Of a stretch of 64,000 bases of DNA, positions 23,679-31,756 are shown piece by piece; position 1 is the stretch's first letter, and each line of letters opens with the position of its first letter. The notes under the pieces were generated by a model. The model did no database searches, was not told the origin of the DNA, and saw nothing but the letters and a program-made list of their open reading frames with translations. The stretch is from SIG565 sp964607025. Its GTDB lineage: Bacteria; Bacillota; Clostridia; Oscillospirales; Acutalibacteraceae. Location: positions 1-64,000 of the forward strand of contig CAZSIL010000001.1 in assembly GCA_964607025.1 (NCBI GenBank). Direction: 5' to 3'. Made by a program: the position numbers and the translations under genes.

Positions 23679-25253
23679 TCAGTTTAAATAATTATCGGGA
23701 AGGTCATTTTCGACCAGTACAACTGTGTTACTGTCAGCAAAGGTTGAAAGAACCTGGGTTGCCTCTTTAAAAGAGCCGACTATGTGTCGGTGCGATAAAT
23801 CGAAATCGGTGGAGGTTATCGCATCGTTAAGCGGTACGGCGCGACGTCTGCCAACGAGTATTATATGGTCGCACACTTTTGCGGCAGCAAGACCTAATTT
23901 ATAGTTAAAGTCATATTCCTTATCACCGAGCTCCACAAGCCCAGGGGTTATTATAACCTTTTGCATACCGCTAAAACTTGCAAGAACGTTTACCGCTTCA
24001 ACGCATCCTTCGGGATTGGCGTTATAGGCATCATCTATCATAACCGAACCGGCTACAAAGTTTTTGAGTTCCAAACGGTGTTCGGTTGGCTCTAAGTGTG
24101 ATATAGCAAAGCGTATCTGTTCTGCCGTAACACCAAGGTCGTAAGCTATGGCTGCGGCACCGGTAATGTTAAGTACGTTGTGTTTGCCTAACAACTTGGT
24201 GGAAACTGTTATCTCGGTGCCATCCATAAAGCAAATTGTGAAAACCGAGCCCTCGCGTGAATAGGAAATATTTTTAGCATACACACCGTTACCGTTTACT
24301 GAATAAGCAACACATTCACGGTCATTTAGGTTTTCGGCGAGATGCTTACTGTCCATATTGACGTAAACCTTTCCGCCGTTTTTCTTACAGGCATCGTAAA
24401 GTTCGAATTTTGTATTGAATACGTTTTGAATCGTTTTAAAGGTTTCGAGGTGTTGCGGACCAACAGCCGATATAATGCCGTTGGTGGGATTTACGATATC
24501 GCAAATTTCTTTTATATCACCTATGTTTTTAGCACCCATTTCACAGACAAAAACTTGAGTCTTGGCGCGTAAACTTTCACGTATTGTTTTAACAACGCCC
24601 ATTGGCGTGTTGTAGCTTTGCGGCGTGGCAAGTACGTTATATTTTTCACTTAAAATTCTAGCGAGTATAAATTTGGTGCTTGTCTTTCCGTAGCTGCCTG
24701 TAACACCGATAACATGAAGACCTTTCACACTGCTTATTTTTCTTTTGGCATCGCTTATAAAGTAAAGCGATAACAGTTTTTCAATCGGGTAGGTAATAAG
24801 CCAACTAATAAGTACAAGCAGCGGTGCAAACACGCAAAGCAAAATTAAAATCGAGAAGAAAACGCCACGTGTTATGTTTTTTGTGTAGATTGTTATAAAA
24901 AACAACGCTATCTGCACGAGCAGCGCGGTCGAATAAAGGCGTTTCACTCGCGCGGTTATAACAAGGCGCTTTATGGATTTTTTGCGGTCATAAAAAGCTA
25001 TAAATATCTGCGCTACGGTGTAAAGCGAGATTACGATAAGTGAATAAACGATATTGTACTTTACAACCAAAGATAAAACACAGAAGATAACGGTTAATAA
25101 TAATAACCGCATAAAATACGAGTCGTACAACCACTTTATATAACGCGATGGGAAATAAGAGTTTTGCTGTAACATATGAAAGTGTTTGTAGGTTGCAAAA
25201 AGCGGAGCAACTGCCGCAATAACGCATACCGCAATAAAAACTGTTTCGTTCAT
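23679..25253 (-). CDS. murF: MurF-type Mur ligase with an N-terminal membrane domain
   Basis: A 524-residue protein. Residues 1 to about 165 carry five hydrophobic segments (about 4-20, 46-64, 68-86, 106-124, 130-152), then comes a Mur ligase. The Mur ligase has the P-loop GVTGSYGKTST (183-193), the central-domain EMGAKNIGDIKEI and NPTNGIISAVGPQHLETF, the carbamylated-Lys region (FNTKFELYDA), and the C-terminal DDAYNANPEG typical of MurF. MurF adds D-Ala-D-Ala to UDP-MurNAc-tripeptide in the cytosol, and the gene directly before ddl fits that role. The MurE/MurF-type N-terminal uridine-binding domain appears replaced by the membrane part, which is unusual. Confidence 0.8.
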   Translation of the reverse strand: MNETVFIAVCVIAAVAPLFATYKHFHMLQQNSYFPSRYIKWLYDSYFMRLLLLTVIFCVLSLVVKYNIVYSLIVISLYTVAQIFIAFYDRKKSIKRLVITARVKRLYSTALLVQIALFFITIYTKNITRGVFFSILILLCVFAPLLVLISWLITYPIEKLLSLYFISDAKRKISSVKGLHVIGVTGSYGKTSTKFILARILSEKYNVLATPQSYNTPMGVVKTIRESLRAKTQVFVCEMGAKNIGDIKEICDIVNPTNGIISAVGPQHLETFKTIQNVFNTKFELYDACKKNGGKVYVNMDSKHLAENLNDRECVAYSVNGNGVYAKNISYSREGSVFTICFMDGTEITVSTKLLGKHNVLNITGAAAIAYDLGVTAEQIRFAISHLEPTEHRLELKNFVAGSVMIDDAYNANPEGCVEAVNVLASFSGMQKVIITPGLVELGDKEYDFNYKLGLAAAKVCDHIILVGRRRAVPLNDAITSTDFDLSHRHIVGSFKEATQVLSTFADSNTVVLVENDLPDNYLN

Positions 25254-25262
25254 TTTTTACTC

Positions 25263-26024
25263 CTATCCTAAAAAACTTTTAATTATAGCCCCCACTTGAC
25301 GCGGTTGCTCTAAAAATGCAAAGTGACCTGCAAATTTTATAACGCAAAGTCCGGCATCCGGGATGAGTTTTTCCATGGTTTTTGCGTCTTCAAGCGGGGT
25401 TGCCGTATCGTTTTCACCCCAAATAAGAAGGGTGGGGCATTTGATGTTGGGTAAAATATCGCGCAAATCGGTGTTTACGAGATTTACAAGAGTACTGCGT
25501 AGTTCCGCTGTAGCGGCGTTGCGGTAGTCCGCCGAGCCGTAGCGGGAACGCGCCTTCTCAAGAACACCCTGTGAGTATTTATTTATAACGGGCAAATTAA
25601 GAATCTTTTTCACAACAGTAAAACCTGCATCCCGAATTTTTCTTTTAACACTTTTTTTCGGGATAAGTCCTGCTGCATCGAGCAAAATAATTTTTGGGGG
25701 AGAGAGTTTTCCGTCTCCAGCCAATTTAAGTACAGTTCTGCCGCCGTGTGAGTGACCTACAAGTATGGGGTTCTCAAGCCCCGTCTTTTGTATAAACTCT
25801 AAAACAAACTCGGCGTAATCGTCCACAGTCCAAACACTCGGCAGCGTTCCACTTTTTCCACAACCCGGAAAATCGGGAGCGGTCAAACGGAAAGAGCCCT
25901 GCATTAATTCCATAATTGCTTTATAAACATCATTGGATGAGCCCCAGCCGTGCAAGAGCAAAATGTCCTTGCCGCTGCCTATTTGCTCATAGTTTATCTC
26001 AATATCTTTTATAAAAATTTTCAT
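25263..26024 (-). CDS. Alpha/beta hydrolase
   Basis: A 253-residue alpha/beta-hydrolase fold enzyme. The oxyanion region is LLLHGWGSSNDVYK (about 23-36), the nucleophile elbow is GHSHGGRT (Ser about 94), the acid is in WGENDTATP, and the catalytic His is in FAGHFAFLEQP near the C-terminus. The set is complete, so an active esterase, lipase or C-C hydrolase is expected; the substrate is unknown. First gene of the minus-strand operon with murF, ddl and the CDF gene, 10 bases before murF, so it may act on an envelope compound, but this is inference. Start at 26024 by TGAGGGTC. Confidence 0.85.
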   Translation of the reverse strand: MKIFIKDIEINYEQIGSGKDILLLHGWGSSNDVYKAIMELMQGSFRLTAPDFPGCGKSGTLPSVWTVDDYAEFVLEFIQKTGLENPILVGHSHGGRTVLKLAGDGKLSPPKIILLDAAGLIPKKSVKRKIRDAGFTVVKKILNLPVINKYSQGVLEKARSRYGSADYRNAATAELRSTLVNLVNTDLRDILPNIKCPTLLIWGENDTATPLEDAKTMEKLIPDAGLCVIKFAGHFAFLEQPRQVGAIIKSFLG

Positions 26025-26142
26025 AATGACCCTCATTATAAATTGTTTATTTATTTATTATACCAAATAGTTTATAAAAATAGAAGAGTAAATTTTAAAA
26101 AATACATATTTTTACAAAACTTTTGTGCGCAAAAAAATAAAT

Positions 26143-26171
26143 TTGACAATGTTCGCTTCAAAGTATATAAT
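26143..26171 (+). promoter_or_regulatory. Consensus sigma-A promoter of murA
   Basis: TTGACA at 26143-26148, 17-bp spacer, TATAAT at 26166-26171: a full consensus match. Confidence 0.85.
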
Positions 26172-26210
26172 GTCAAATGGAATTAAATGTTTTGGGAGAG
26201 GAGAGCTACT

Positions 26211-27464
26211 ATGGAAAAGTTTGTAATCAACGGCGGCAAACGGCTGTGCGGTGAAGTGCGAATTAGCGGTGCTAAAAATTCAGCAGTAGCTATCCTACCT
26301 GCCGTTCTTTTAGCGGAGGGCCCCTGTGTTATAGAAAACCTGCCTGAAATTTCAGATGTGCGCTCGGTTTGTGCGGTGCTGGGTCAACTCGGCGCCGATG
26401 TGGAGTTTATAGATAATACAACTGTAAAAATCGATCCAACAGGTGTTAATACCTTCACTGTTACTGAAAATATGGCCAAGAGTATGCGCGCTTCCAGTTA
26501 TTTTATGGGCGCATTGCTTGGACGTATGAACCGCTCCCGCGTAGCGCCTCCGGGTGGGTGTGATTTTGGTGTTCGCCCGATAGATTTGCACATAAAAGGT
26601 TTTGAGGCACTTGGCGCCAAGGTGACTATTGAAGACGGTATGGTTGATACCAAAGCCGATACGCTTCGTGGCGGATACGTTTATCTTGATTTGGTGTCGG
26701 TAGGCGCCACTGTCAATATTATGCTCGCCGCCGTAAAGGCAAACGGAGTTACGGTTATTGAAAACGCCGCGCGCGAGCCGCATATAGTTGATTTAGCGAA
26801 CTTTTTGAACTCTATGGGTGCCAATATTATGGGTGCGGGTACAAATGCCATAAAAATACGCGGTGTTGAGCATTTAAGCGGTACGGCGTACAGTATTATT
26901 CCTGACCAGATAGAAGCGGGTACCTATATGGCGGCGGCAGTTGCCACAAAAGGTGACGTGCTTGTTACAAACGTAATACCAAAGCATCTTGAATCGATTA
27001 TCGTAAAGATAAGAGAGATGGGTGCGGTAATAGAAGAAAATGACGAATCGGTAAAAGTATCAATGGATATAAAACCGCGTATGTGCAAGGTTAAAACCAT
27101 GCCGCACCCCGGTTTTCCAACCGATATGCAGCCGCAAATTGCCGCAGTGCTTACTGTAAGTGATGGGACAAGCATTATAAACGAAGGTGTTTGGGATAGC
27201 CGTTTTCGCTATGTTGAACAGTTATCTTTAATGGGTGCTGAAATTCAGGTTGACGGCAAACGCGCGTTTATAAACGGCGTTGAAAAACTTCACGGTACCA
27301 AGGTCCGCGCAGTAGATTTAAGAGCTGGCGCCGCAATGATAGTTGCGGGTCTTATGGCTGAAGGCGAAACCGTTATTGAAGATATAGAGCATATTGACCG
27401 CGGCTATGAAAACGTAGTTGGCAAACTTATGGCGCTCGGTGCAGATATAAGGCGCGAGAAATAA
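26211..27464 (+). CDS. murA: UDP-N-acetylglucosamine 1-carboxyvinyltransferase
   Basis: A 417-residue enzyme of the EPSP-synthase fold catalysing the first committed step of peptidoglycan synthesis, transfer of enolpyruvate from PEP to UDP-GlcNAc. Seen here: ISGAKNSAVAILPAVLL (about 16-32), the active-site loop PPGGCDFGVRPIDLH with the reactive Cys near residue 116 (the fosfomycin target residue is retained), PGFPTDMQPQ, and the C-terminal DLRAGAAMIVAGLMAEG. Start ATG 26211 has GAGAGGAGAG upstream. Monocistronic under a consensus promoter, followed by a weak hairpin (agggctatggaattagccctttttt, 27474-27499). Confidence 0.96.
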   Translation: MEKFVINGGKRLCGEVRISGAKNSAVAILPAVLLAEGPCVIENLPEISDVRSVCAVLGQLGADVEFIDNTTVKIDPTGVNTFTVTENMAKSMRASSYFMGALLGRMNRSRVAPPGGCDFGVRPIDLHIKGFEALGAKVTIEDGMVDTKADTLRGGYVYLDLVSVGATVNIMLAAVKANGVTVIENAAREPHIVDLANFLNSMGANIMGAGTNAIKIRGVEHLSGTAYSIIPDQIEAGTYMAAAVATKGDVLVTNVIPKHLESIIVKIREMGAVIEENDESVKVSMDIKPRMCKVKTMPHPGFPTDMQPQIAAVLTVSDGTSIINEGVWDSRFRYVEQLSLMGAEIQVDGKRAFINGVEKLHGTKVRAVDLRAGAAMIVAGLMAEGETVIEDIEHIDRGYENVVGKLMALGADIRREK

Positions 27465-27473
27465 TTATAATAA

Positions 27474-27500
27474 AAGGGCTATGGAATTAGCCCTTTTTTA
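27474..27500 (+). terminator. Intrinsic terminator after murA
   Basis: Stem agggcta/tagccct with a short loop, followed by TTTTT at about 27494-27499. Confidence 0.7.
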
Positions 27501-27527
27501 ATATTAATTTGGGAAGGAAGGTGCTTT

Positions 27528-28313
27528 ATGGCAAGATTTTTACCGCTTTTCAGTTCTAGCAGTGCAAACAGTTGCTTTGTAGGGAGTGGCAACAGCGGTG
27601 TACTTGTTGATGCAGGTGCATCGGGATTAAAGACAATAAACGCTCTGGCTGAAAAAAGCATAGCACCTGCCGATATAAAAGCCATTTTAGTAACCCATGA
27701 GCATAGCGACCACATAAAAGGTCTTTCGGCTATGATTAAATATACCAAAGCCCCCGTTGTCGCGTCTGCCGAGACTCTTTCTGCAATCGAGAAACATTGC
27801 AACCTACCCAAAGATACTGTGCTTACCGAGATTAATGATGAATTTGCACTGGAAGATATACGTATAGGTCGTTTTGCCACGAGCCACGATTGCGTGGGTT
27901 CAAGCGGATACTGTTTTAATATGCCCGACGGCTCAAAAATTTCGGTTTGCACCGATTTAGGAATTGTTACCGATACTGTACGACAGTCGCTTTATGGCAG
28001 TAATCTTATATATATTGAATCAAATCACGATATAAAAATGCTCAAAAGCGGTCCGTATCCACCTGAGCTTAAACTCAGAATTTTAAGTGATAAAGGACAT
28101 TTATCAAATATCTCGTGCGCGGCAGAACTACCGCGACTGCTCGAAAGCGGCACAACAAGGTTTATTCTGGCACACTTAAGTCAGCACAACAATCTGCCAA
28201 AACTCGCAGAAAGCACTGCGGTGGCTTCCCTCGGGGATATCGGTGCTAAGAGAAACGAAGATTACATACTAAGCGCCGCAAAGGTAAGCGGTGGGGACTG
28301 GTTTTGCGTATGA
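27528..28313 (+). CDS. Metallo-beta-lactamase-fold hydrolase, WalJ/YycJ-like
   Basis: A 261-residue MBL-fold protein with the metal motif THEHSDHIKGL (about 59-69), a later Asp in CTDLGIVTD and the C-terminal His in HLSQHNN. The N-terminal SSSSANSCFVGSG, short length and position next to rlmH match the WalJ (YycJ) subfamily. That subfamily is encoded near walRK and rlmH in Firmicutes and has been proposed to be an exonuclease linked to DNA repair or cell-wall coordination. walRK is not present here. Its stop overlaps the rlmH start. RBS GGAAGGAAGGTG precedes the ATG. Confidence 0.85.
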   Translation: MARFLPLFSSSSANSCFVGSGNSGVLVDAGASGLKTINALAEKSIAPADIKAILVTHEHSDHIKGLSAMIKYTKAPVVASAETLSAIEKHCNLPKDTVLTEINDEFALEDIRIGRFATSHDCVGSSGYCFNMPDGSKISVCTDLGIVTDTVRQSLYGSNLIYIESNHDIKMLKSGPYPPELKLRILSDKGHLSNISCAAELPRLLESGTTRFILAHLSQHNNLPKLAESTAVASLGDIGAKRNEDYILSAAKVSGGDWFCV

Positions 28314-28792
28314 TGAAAATTAAGATTATTTCACTCGGTAAACTAAAGGAAAAGTTTTTTATCGATGCCGCACGGGAATACGAAAAACGGCTATCGGCTT
28401 TTTGTAATTTTGAATCGGTGGAAATAACCCCCGAAAAACTTAGTGATAATCCCACTAACAACGAAATTTTAAATGCACTTAAAAAAGAAGCGGTGGCTAT
28501 AGAAAAGAAAATACCCCAAGGTGCGCTTCGTATTGCTATGTGTATTGAAGGCAAACAGTTTTCGAGTGAAGGATTCGGCAAATATATAAATGATGCTGCT
28601 GTAAACGGCAGGGGCTGTATAGTTTTTTTAATTGGCAGTTCTTACGGACTTGATGAAACGATAAAGCAAACGGCAGACCTAAAAATGTCAATGTCCCAGA
28701 TGACCTTTCCGCATAAATTAGCGCGCGTTATGCTTACCGAACAAATATACCGCGCCTTCAAAATAATCGGTGGCGGAACTTATCATAAATAA
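28313..28792 (+). CDS. rlmH: 23S rRNA pseudouridine-1915 N3-methyltransferase
   Basis: A 159-residue SPOUT-fold methyltransferase modifying pseudouridine 1915 in helix 69 of 23S rRNA. Hallmarks are MKIKIISLGKLKEKF at the start, CIEGKQFSSEGF, the knotted SAM site IGSSYGLDE and the C-terminal MTFPHKLARVMLTEQIYRA with IGGGTYHK, which is diagnostic. The start can be ATG 28313 or 28310; both overlap the TGA of the upstream gene. The enzyme acts late, on the 70S ribosome. Family length is normal. Confidence 0.95.
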   Translation: MKIKIISLGKLKEKFFIDAAREYEKRLSAFCNFESVEITPEKLSDNPTNNEILNALKKEAVAIEKKIPQGALRIAMCIEGKQFSSEGFGKYINDAAVNGRGCIVFLIGSSYGLDETIKQTADLKMSMSQMTFPHKLARVMLTEQIYRAFKIIGGGTYHK

Positions 28793-28806
28793 AATTAAAA
28801 AAAGAC

Positions 28807-28835
28807 TTGACCGATGGTGTAAAGTATGGTATACT
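28807..28835 (+). promoter_or_regulatory. Sigma-A promoter of the rpmG-secE-nusG region
   Basis: TTGACC at 28807-28812, 17-bp spacer, TATACT at 28830-28835; about 200 bases of leader follow before rpmG. Confidence 0.75.
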
Positions 28836-29035
28836 GTTAGTACCTCTGAAGGTCTTTTTTTTTGCGCCTATTTTTTCGCAAAAAGGGGGATTCAAAGCAA
28901 TTTTGCATATATTGTATGTGCTTTACTTTGTTGCTACAATATGGTGCGTCAAGGTCAGTATATGCGCTTGCTGAGGGAGGCGATTTGCCCTGTATTTTGG
29001 GTAAAAATAAATTCCGTAAAACGGGAGGTGCCGTC
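28836..29035 (+). other. Long 5' leader of rpmG, no known element
   Basis: A 200-base non-coding leader with a small hairpin acctctgaaggt followed by nine Ts (about 28841-28863). A second hairpin is tttgcg/cgcaaa (28861-28882) and a third is ccg-taaaa-cgg just before the RBS. The first could act as a weak attenuator. No tRNA or known riboswitch is visible. Confidence 0.4.
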
Positions 29036-29185
29036 ATGAGAGTTAAGATCACTTTAGCTTGCACAGAGTGTAAGCAGCGCAACTACAACACAATGAAAAA
29101 CAAGAAAAACGATCCGGACAGACTTGAAATGAATAAGTATTGCAGGTTCTGTAAGAAGCACACCGTACACAAGGAAACGAAGTAA
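29036..29185 (+). CDS. rpmG: Ribosomal protein L33
   Basis: A 49-residue zinc-ribbon ribosomal protein with both CxxC pairs intact: CTEC at about 9-12 and CRFC at about 36-39. It also has the typical RNYNTMKNKKNDPDRLE and the C-terminal HTVHKETK. The retention of four cysteines indicates the zinc-binding (C+) form. It begins at ATG 29036 with GGGAGGTGCC upstream and is followed 11 bases later by secE, the classical rpmG-secE-nusG order. A longer open frame upstream in the same phase lacks coding character. Confidence 0.97.
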   Translation: MRVKITLACTECKQRNYNTMKNKKNDPDRLEMNKYCRFCKKHTVHKETK

Positions 29186-29196
29186 GGAGGGTGCAA

Positions 29197-29865
29197 ATGA
29201 AAGCTATTAACAAGGTTTGTCAAATTTTAGGTTTGATAACAGGCGTTGCCGCAGTGGTAATGTTCTTCACAAACTTTGCTTCCATAGCGTCTGCCGATAC
29301 ATCATTTACGGCAACCGGTGCTGAATTGGCATTTGGTTCTACCGTAGCGGGTGTTGCATTGCACAAATCCTATAAATTACTTTTCTGTTTCTGTATAGCG
29401 GTTCTCACAGTGGTTCTTAGCGGTTTTTCCTTTAAATCAAAGGGCGCTAAGTATGCCGCACCTGTAAGTGCTGCTGTTGTAGCAGTATTTATGTTGGTTG
29501 TAACATTGGGAGATCCCTTCAAATACGTTAATGCTGATGGCGTTGGTGCTAAGAGCATTACCTATGTATTTGCAGGTGTTATCACAGTAACTGCACTTCT
29601 CTTCGCAAGTATGCTTTTGAGCGGTGCGCATTTGTTTATAAATGATTATATTGAGTGCGCAGGCAAAAAGCCGACTATTATAAAGAGAGTAATCAAGTTC
29701 TTCCGCGATTATAAGAGCGAAGCCAAAAAAATAGTTTGGCCCGGCTTTAAGGACGTTTTAAAGAACACAGTAATTGTTTTGATTATGTGCGTTGTTGTCG
29801 GTGCGTTTATATGGATTTTAGACTGGGGTCTCGCACAACTACTCGACTTAATTTGGTCGATTTAA
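29197..29865 (+). CDS. secE: SecE translocase subunit with a four-helix N-terminal extension
   Basis: A 222-residue protein; ordinary Firmicute SecE is about 60-80 residues. The C-terminal part (about 161-222) is canonical SecE: an amphipathic helix FFRDYKSEAKKIVWPGFKDV followed by one membrane helix. SecE clamps SecY in the membrane channel. The N-terminal 150 residues add four hydrophobic segments (about 10-29, 60-77, 87-104, 121-142) of unknown role, with one frame and no internal RBS-ATG before the SecE part that I can see. The ATG at 29197 follows TAAGGAGGGTG. The position between rpmG and nusG supports SecE identity. Confidence 0.9.
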   Translation: MKAINKVCQILGLITGVAAVVMFFTNFASIASADTSFTATGAELAFGSTVAGVALHKSYKLLFCFCIAVLTVVLSGFSFKSKGAKYAAPVSAAVVAVFMLVVTLGDPFKYVNADGVGAKSITYVFAGVITVTALLFASMLLSGAHLFINDYIECAGKKPTIIKRVIKFFRDYKSEAKKIVWPGFKDVLKNTVIVLIMCVVVGAFIWILDWGLAQLLDLIWSI

Positions 29866-29891
29866 ACACAATAGTTGTGGAGGTAGTATAA

Positions 29892-30413
29892 ATGGCAAAC
29901 GAAGCAAAGTGGTATGTTATTCATACCTATTCCGGATATGAGAATAAGGTTAAGGGCGACCTTGAGAAGATGGTAGAAAACCGCAAAATGCAGGATCTTA
30001 TCTTCGACCTTAAAATTCCAACCGAGACAGTCACCGAAATTAAGGGTGAAAAAACTCGCGAGGTTGAGAGAAAACTCTTTCCCGGATATGTATTTATCAA
30101 AATGATCGTTACGGACGATAGCTGGTATGTCGTAAGAAATATCCACGGCGTAACGGGCTTTGTAGGTCCGGCATCCAAACCTGTACCGCTAACCGAAGAA
30201 GAGGTTGCCAAATTCGGCGTTGAAAAGCACAGCGTTGAACTTGCATACAGTGTTGGAGATAACGTAAAGGTCGTTTCAGGACCTTTTGAGAACTTAGAAG
30301 GTGTTGTTGATGAAATCGATCCAGAAAACAACAACGTTCGCGTTCTCGTAACCGTATTCGGCAGGCAAACACCTGTTGATATGGATTTAGACCAGATAGT
30401 TCTGGCCGATTAA
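29892..30413 (+). CDS. nusG: Transcription termination/antitermination factor NusG
   Basis: A 173-residue protein with an N-terminal NGN domain (about 1-110) containing KWYVIHTYSGYENKV and LFPGYVFIKM. A C-terminal KOW domain (about 120-173) carries DNVKVVSGPFENLEGVVDEI and is followed by TPVDMDLDQI. NusG binds RNA polymerase, modulating pausing and coupling to ribosomes or Rho. RBS GTGGAGGTAG precedes the ATG. It lies in the usual order secE-nusG-rplK. A structured 120-base segment separates it from rplK. Confidence 0.97.
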   Translation: MANEAKWYVIHTYSGYENKVKGDLEKMVENRKMQDLIFDLKIPTETVTEIKGEKTREVERKLFPGYVFIKMIVTDDSWYVVRNIHGVTGFVGPASKPVPLTEEEVAKFGVEKHSVELAYSVGDNVKVVSGPFENLEGVVDEIDPENNNVRVLVTVFGRQTPVDMDLDQIVLAD

Positions 30414-30520
30414 TTGTTAACTAGCGGCTGTTTTGCCGCCGACGGCTTTGACCGTCACGGTGGGAGGAACGGGAAGATGAACGTTCCGCCAAGTGTAAAA
30501 ACACTAGTTACCACGAATAT
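30414..30520 (+). promoter_or_regulatory. Structured leader between nusG and rplK (putative r-protein autoregulatory RNA)
   Basis: A closing helix taactag/ctagtta (30418-30424 with 30504-30510) encloses four hairpins: gcggc/gccgc (30424-30439), gacgg/ccgtc (30441-30456), a larger ggaacg/cgttcc hairpin extended by GGT/GCC (30459-30490), and gtg/cac (30493-30503). There is no T-run, so control would be translational, next to the rplK RBS at 30521. Binding of L11 or L1 is the natural hypothesis. Confidence 0.55.
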
Positions 30521-30534
30521 TGGAGGTGCAAACA

Positions 30535-30960
30535 ATGGCTCAAAAAATTACAGGTTACATCAAATTACAAATTCCGGCAGGTAAAGCCACACCGGCTCCC
30601 CCTGTTGGTCCGGCGCTGGGTCAGCATGGCGTTAACATTATGGCTTTTACAAAAGAGTTTAATGAACGCACAAAAAATGATGCAGGTCTTATTATCCCGG
30701 TAGTTATTACCGTTTATGCAGACCGTTCATTTAGCTTTATTACCAAGACTCCGCCTGCTGCCGTTCTTTTAAAGAAGGCATGCGGTATTGAGACTGCTTC
30801 GGGCGTTCCGAACAAGAATAAAGTTGCTAAAATCACCAGCGAGCAGATTAGAAAAATCGCAGAACAGAAGATGCCCGACTTAAATGCATCAAGTGTTGAA
30901 ACCGCTATGTCTATGATAGCAGGTACCGCACGCAGCATGGGTATTGAAGTTATCGATTAA
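30535..30960 (+). CDS. rplK: Ribosomal protein L11
   Basis: A 141-residue ribosomal stalk-base protein that binds 23S rRNA near the GTPase centre. Key family stretches are the N-terminal Pro-rich PAGKATPAPPVGPALGQHG (about 17-35), TPPAAVLLKKA and the C-terminal RNA-binding domain ending AGTARSMGIEV. Start at ATG 30535 with TTGGAGGTGC; an upstream in-frame start at 30520 would include the RBS. L1 follows 55 bases later in the conserved rplK-rplA order. Confidence 0.98.
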   Translation: MAQKITGYIKLQIPAGKATPAPPVGPALGQHGVNIMAFTKEFNERTKNDAGLIIPVVITVYADRSFSFITKTPPAAVLLKKACGIETASGVPNKNKVAKITSEQIRKIAEQKMPDLNASSVETAMSMIAGTARSMGIEVID

Positions 30961-31015
30961 TACTCTCTTCTCGTGGGAGGAAATTTCCGATTTAACCACT
31001 TAGGAGGTAAAGAAA

Positions 31016-31711
31016 GTGAAACACGGTAAAAAATATAACGAAAGCGTAAACCTTATCGAAAAAGGTAAGCTTTACGATGCCGAAGAAGCTGTTGCGTTAA
31101 CAACAAAAACCGCTACAGCTAAATTCGATGAAACAGTTGAAATCCACGTACGTTTGGGTGTTGACTCACGTCACGCAGACCAGCAGGTTCGCGGCGCCGT
31201 AGTTCTTCCCAACGGTACAGGTAAAAAGGTAAGAACCCTCGTTCTTACAAAGGGCGACAAAGCTAAAGAAGCAGAGGCCGCAGGTTCAGATTATGTAGGC
31301 GCTGAAGAGCTCGTTGCTAAAATTCAGAACGAAAACTGGCTCGATTTCGATGTTGTTATCGCAACACCTGATATGATGGGTATGGTTGGTCGTCTCGGTA
31401 AGGTTTTAGGTCCGCGCGGACTTATGCCTACCCCCAAGGCAGGTACAGTTACTCCTGACGTTGCTAAGGCAGTTACCGAAGCTAAAGCAGGTAAAATCGA
31501 GTATCGTCTTGACAAAACAAATATTATCCACTGCCCGATAGGTAAAGTATCTTTCGGTCCTGAAAAATTACAGGAAAACTTTGATACTCTTATGAACGCT
31601 ATCATCAAGGCAAAACCGGCTGCCACAAAAGGTCAGTACGTTAAGTCTTGCGTTGTTGCTACAACTATGGGCCCCGGCATCAAAATTAACGTTGCTAAGT
31701 TCGGCGCATAA
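31016..31711 (+). CDS. rplA: Ribosomal protein L1
   Basis: A 231-residue two-domain protein of the L1 stalk. Visible are HGKKYNESVNLIEKGKLYDAEEA at the N-terminus (broken here as HGKKYNESVNL), VRGAVVLPNGTGKKVR (about 60-75), DMMGMVGRLGKVLGPRGLMP (about 119-138) and PAATKGQYVKS near the end. The start is a GTG at 31016 after TTAGGAGGTAAAG. L1 usually represses its own operon by binding its mRNA, which makes it a candidate ligand of the leader before rplK. Confidence 0.98.
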   Translation: MKHGKKYNESVNLIEKGKLYDAEEAVALTTKTATAKFDETVEIHVRLGVDSRHADQQVRGAVVLPNGTGKKVRTLVLTKGDKAKEAEAAGSDYVGAEELVAKIQNENWLDFDVVIATPDMMGMVGRLGKVLGPRGLMPTPKAGTVTPDVAKAVTEAKAGKIEYRLDKTNIIHCPIGKVSFGPEKLQENFDTLMNAIIKAKPAATKGQYVKSCVVATTMGPGIKINVAKFGA

Positions 31712-31720
31712 AATTTGTAG

Positions 31721-31752
31721 TTGACAAATTAAGGTAAGTGTGATATTATAAT
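31721..31752 (+). promoter_or_regulatory. Sigma-A promoter of the rplJL unit
   Basis: TTGACA at 31721-31726, 17-bp spacer, TATTAT at 31744-31749 (an overlapping TATAAT at 31747-31752 would give a 20-bp spacer). Confidence 0.7.
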
Positions 31753-31756
31753 TTGG

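Noticed and set aside
28793..29035. tRNA gene ahead of rpmG-secE
   Set aside because: A tRNA-Trp often lies here in other bacteria, but no cloverleaf, T-loop GTTCGA or CCA end is present.
28862..29185. 107-residue open frame fusing the leader to rpmG
   Set aside because: The upstream part has no coding character; rpmG has its own RBS at 29023-29030 and normal family length from ATG 29036.
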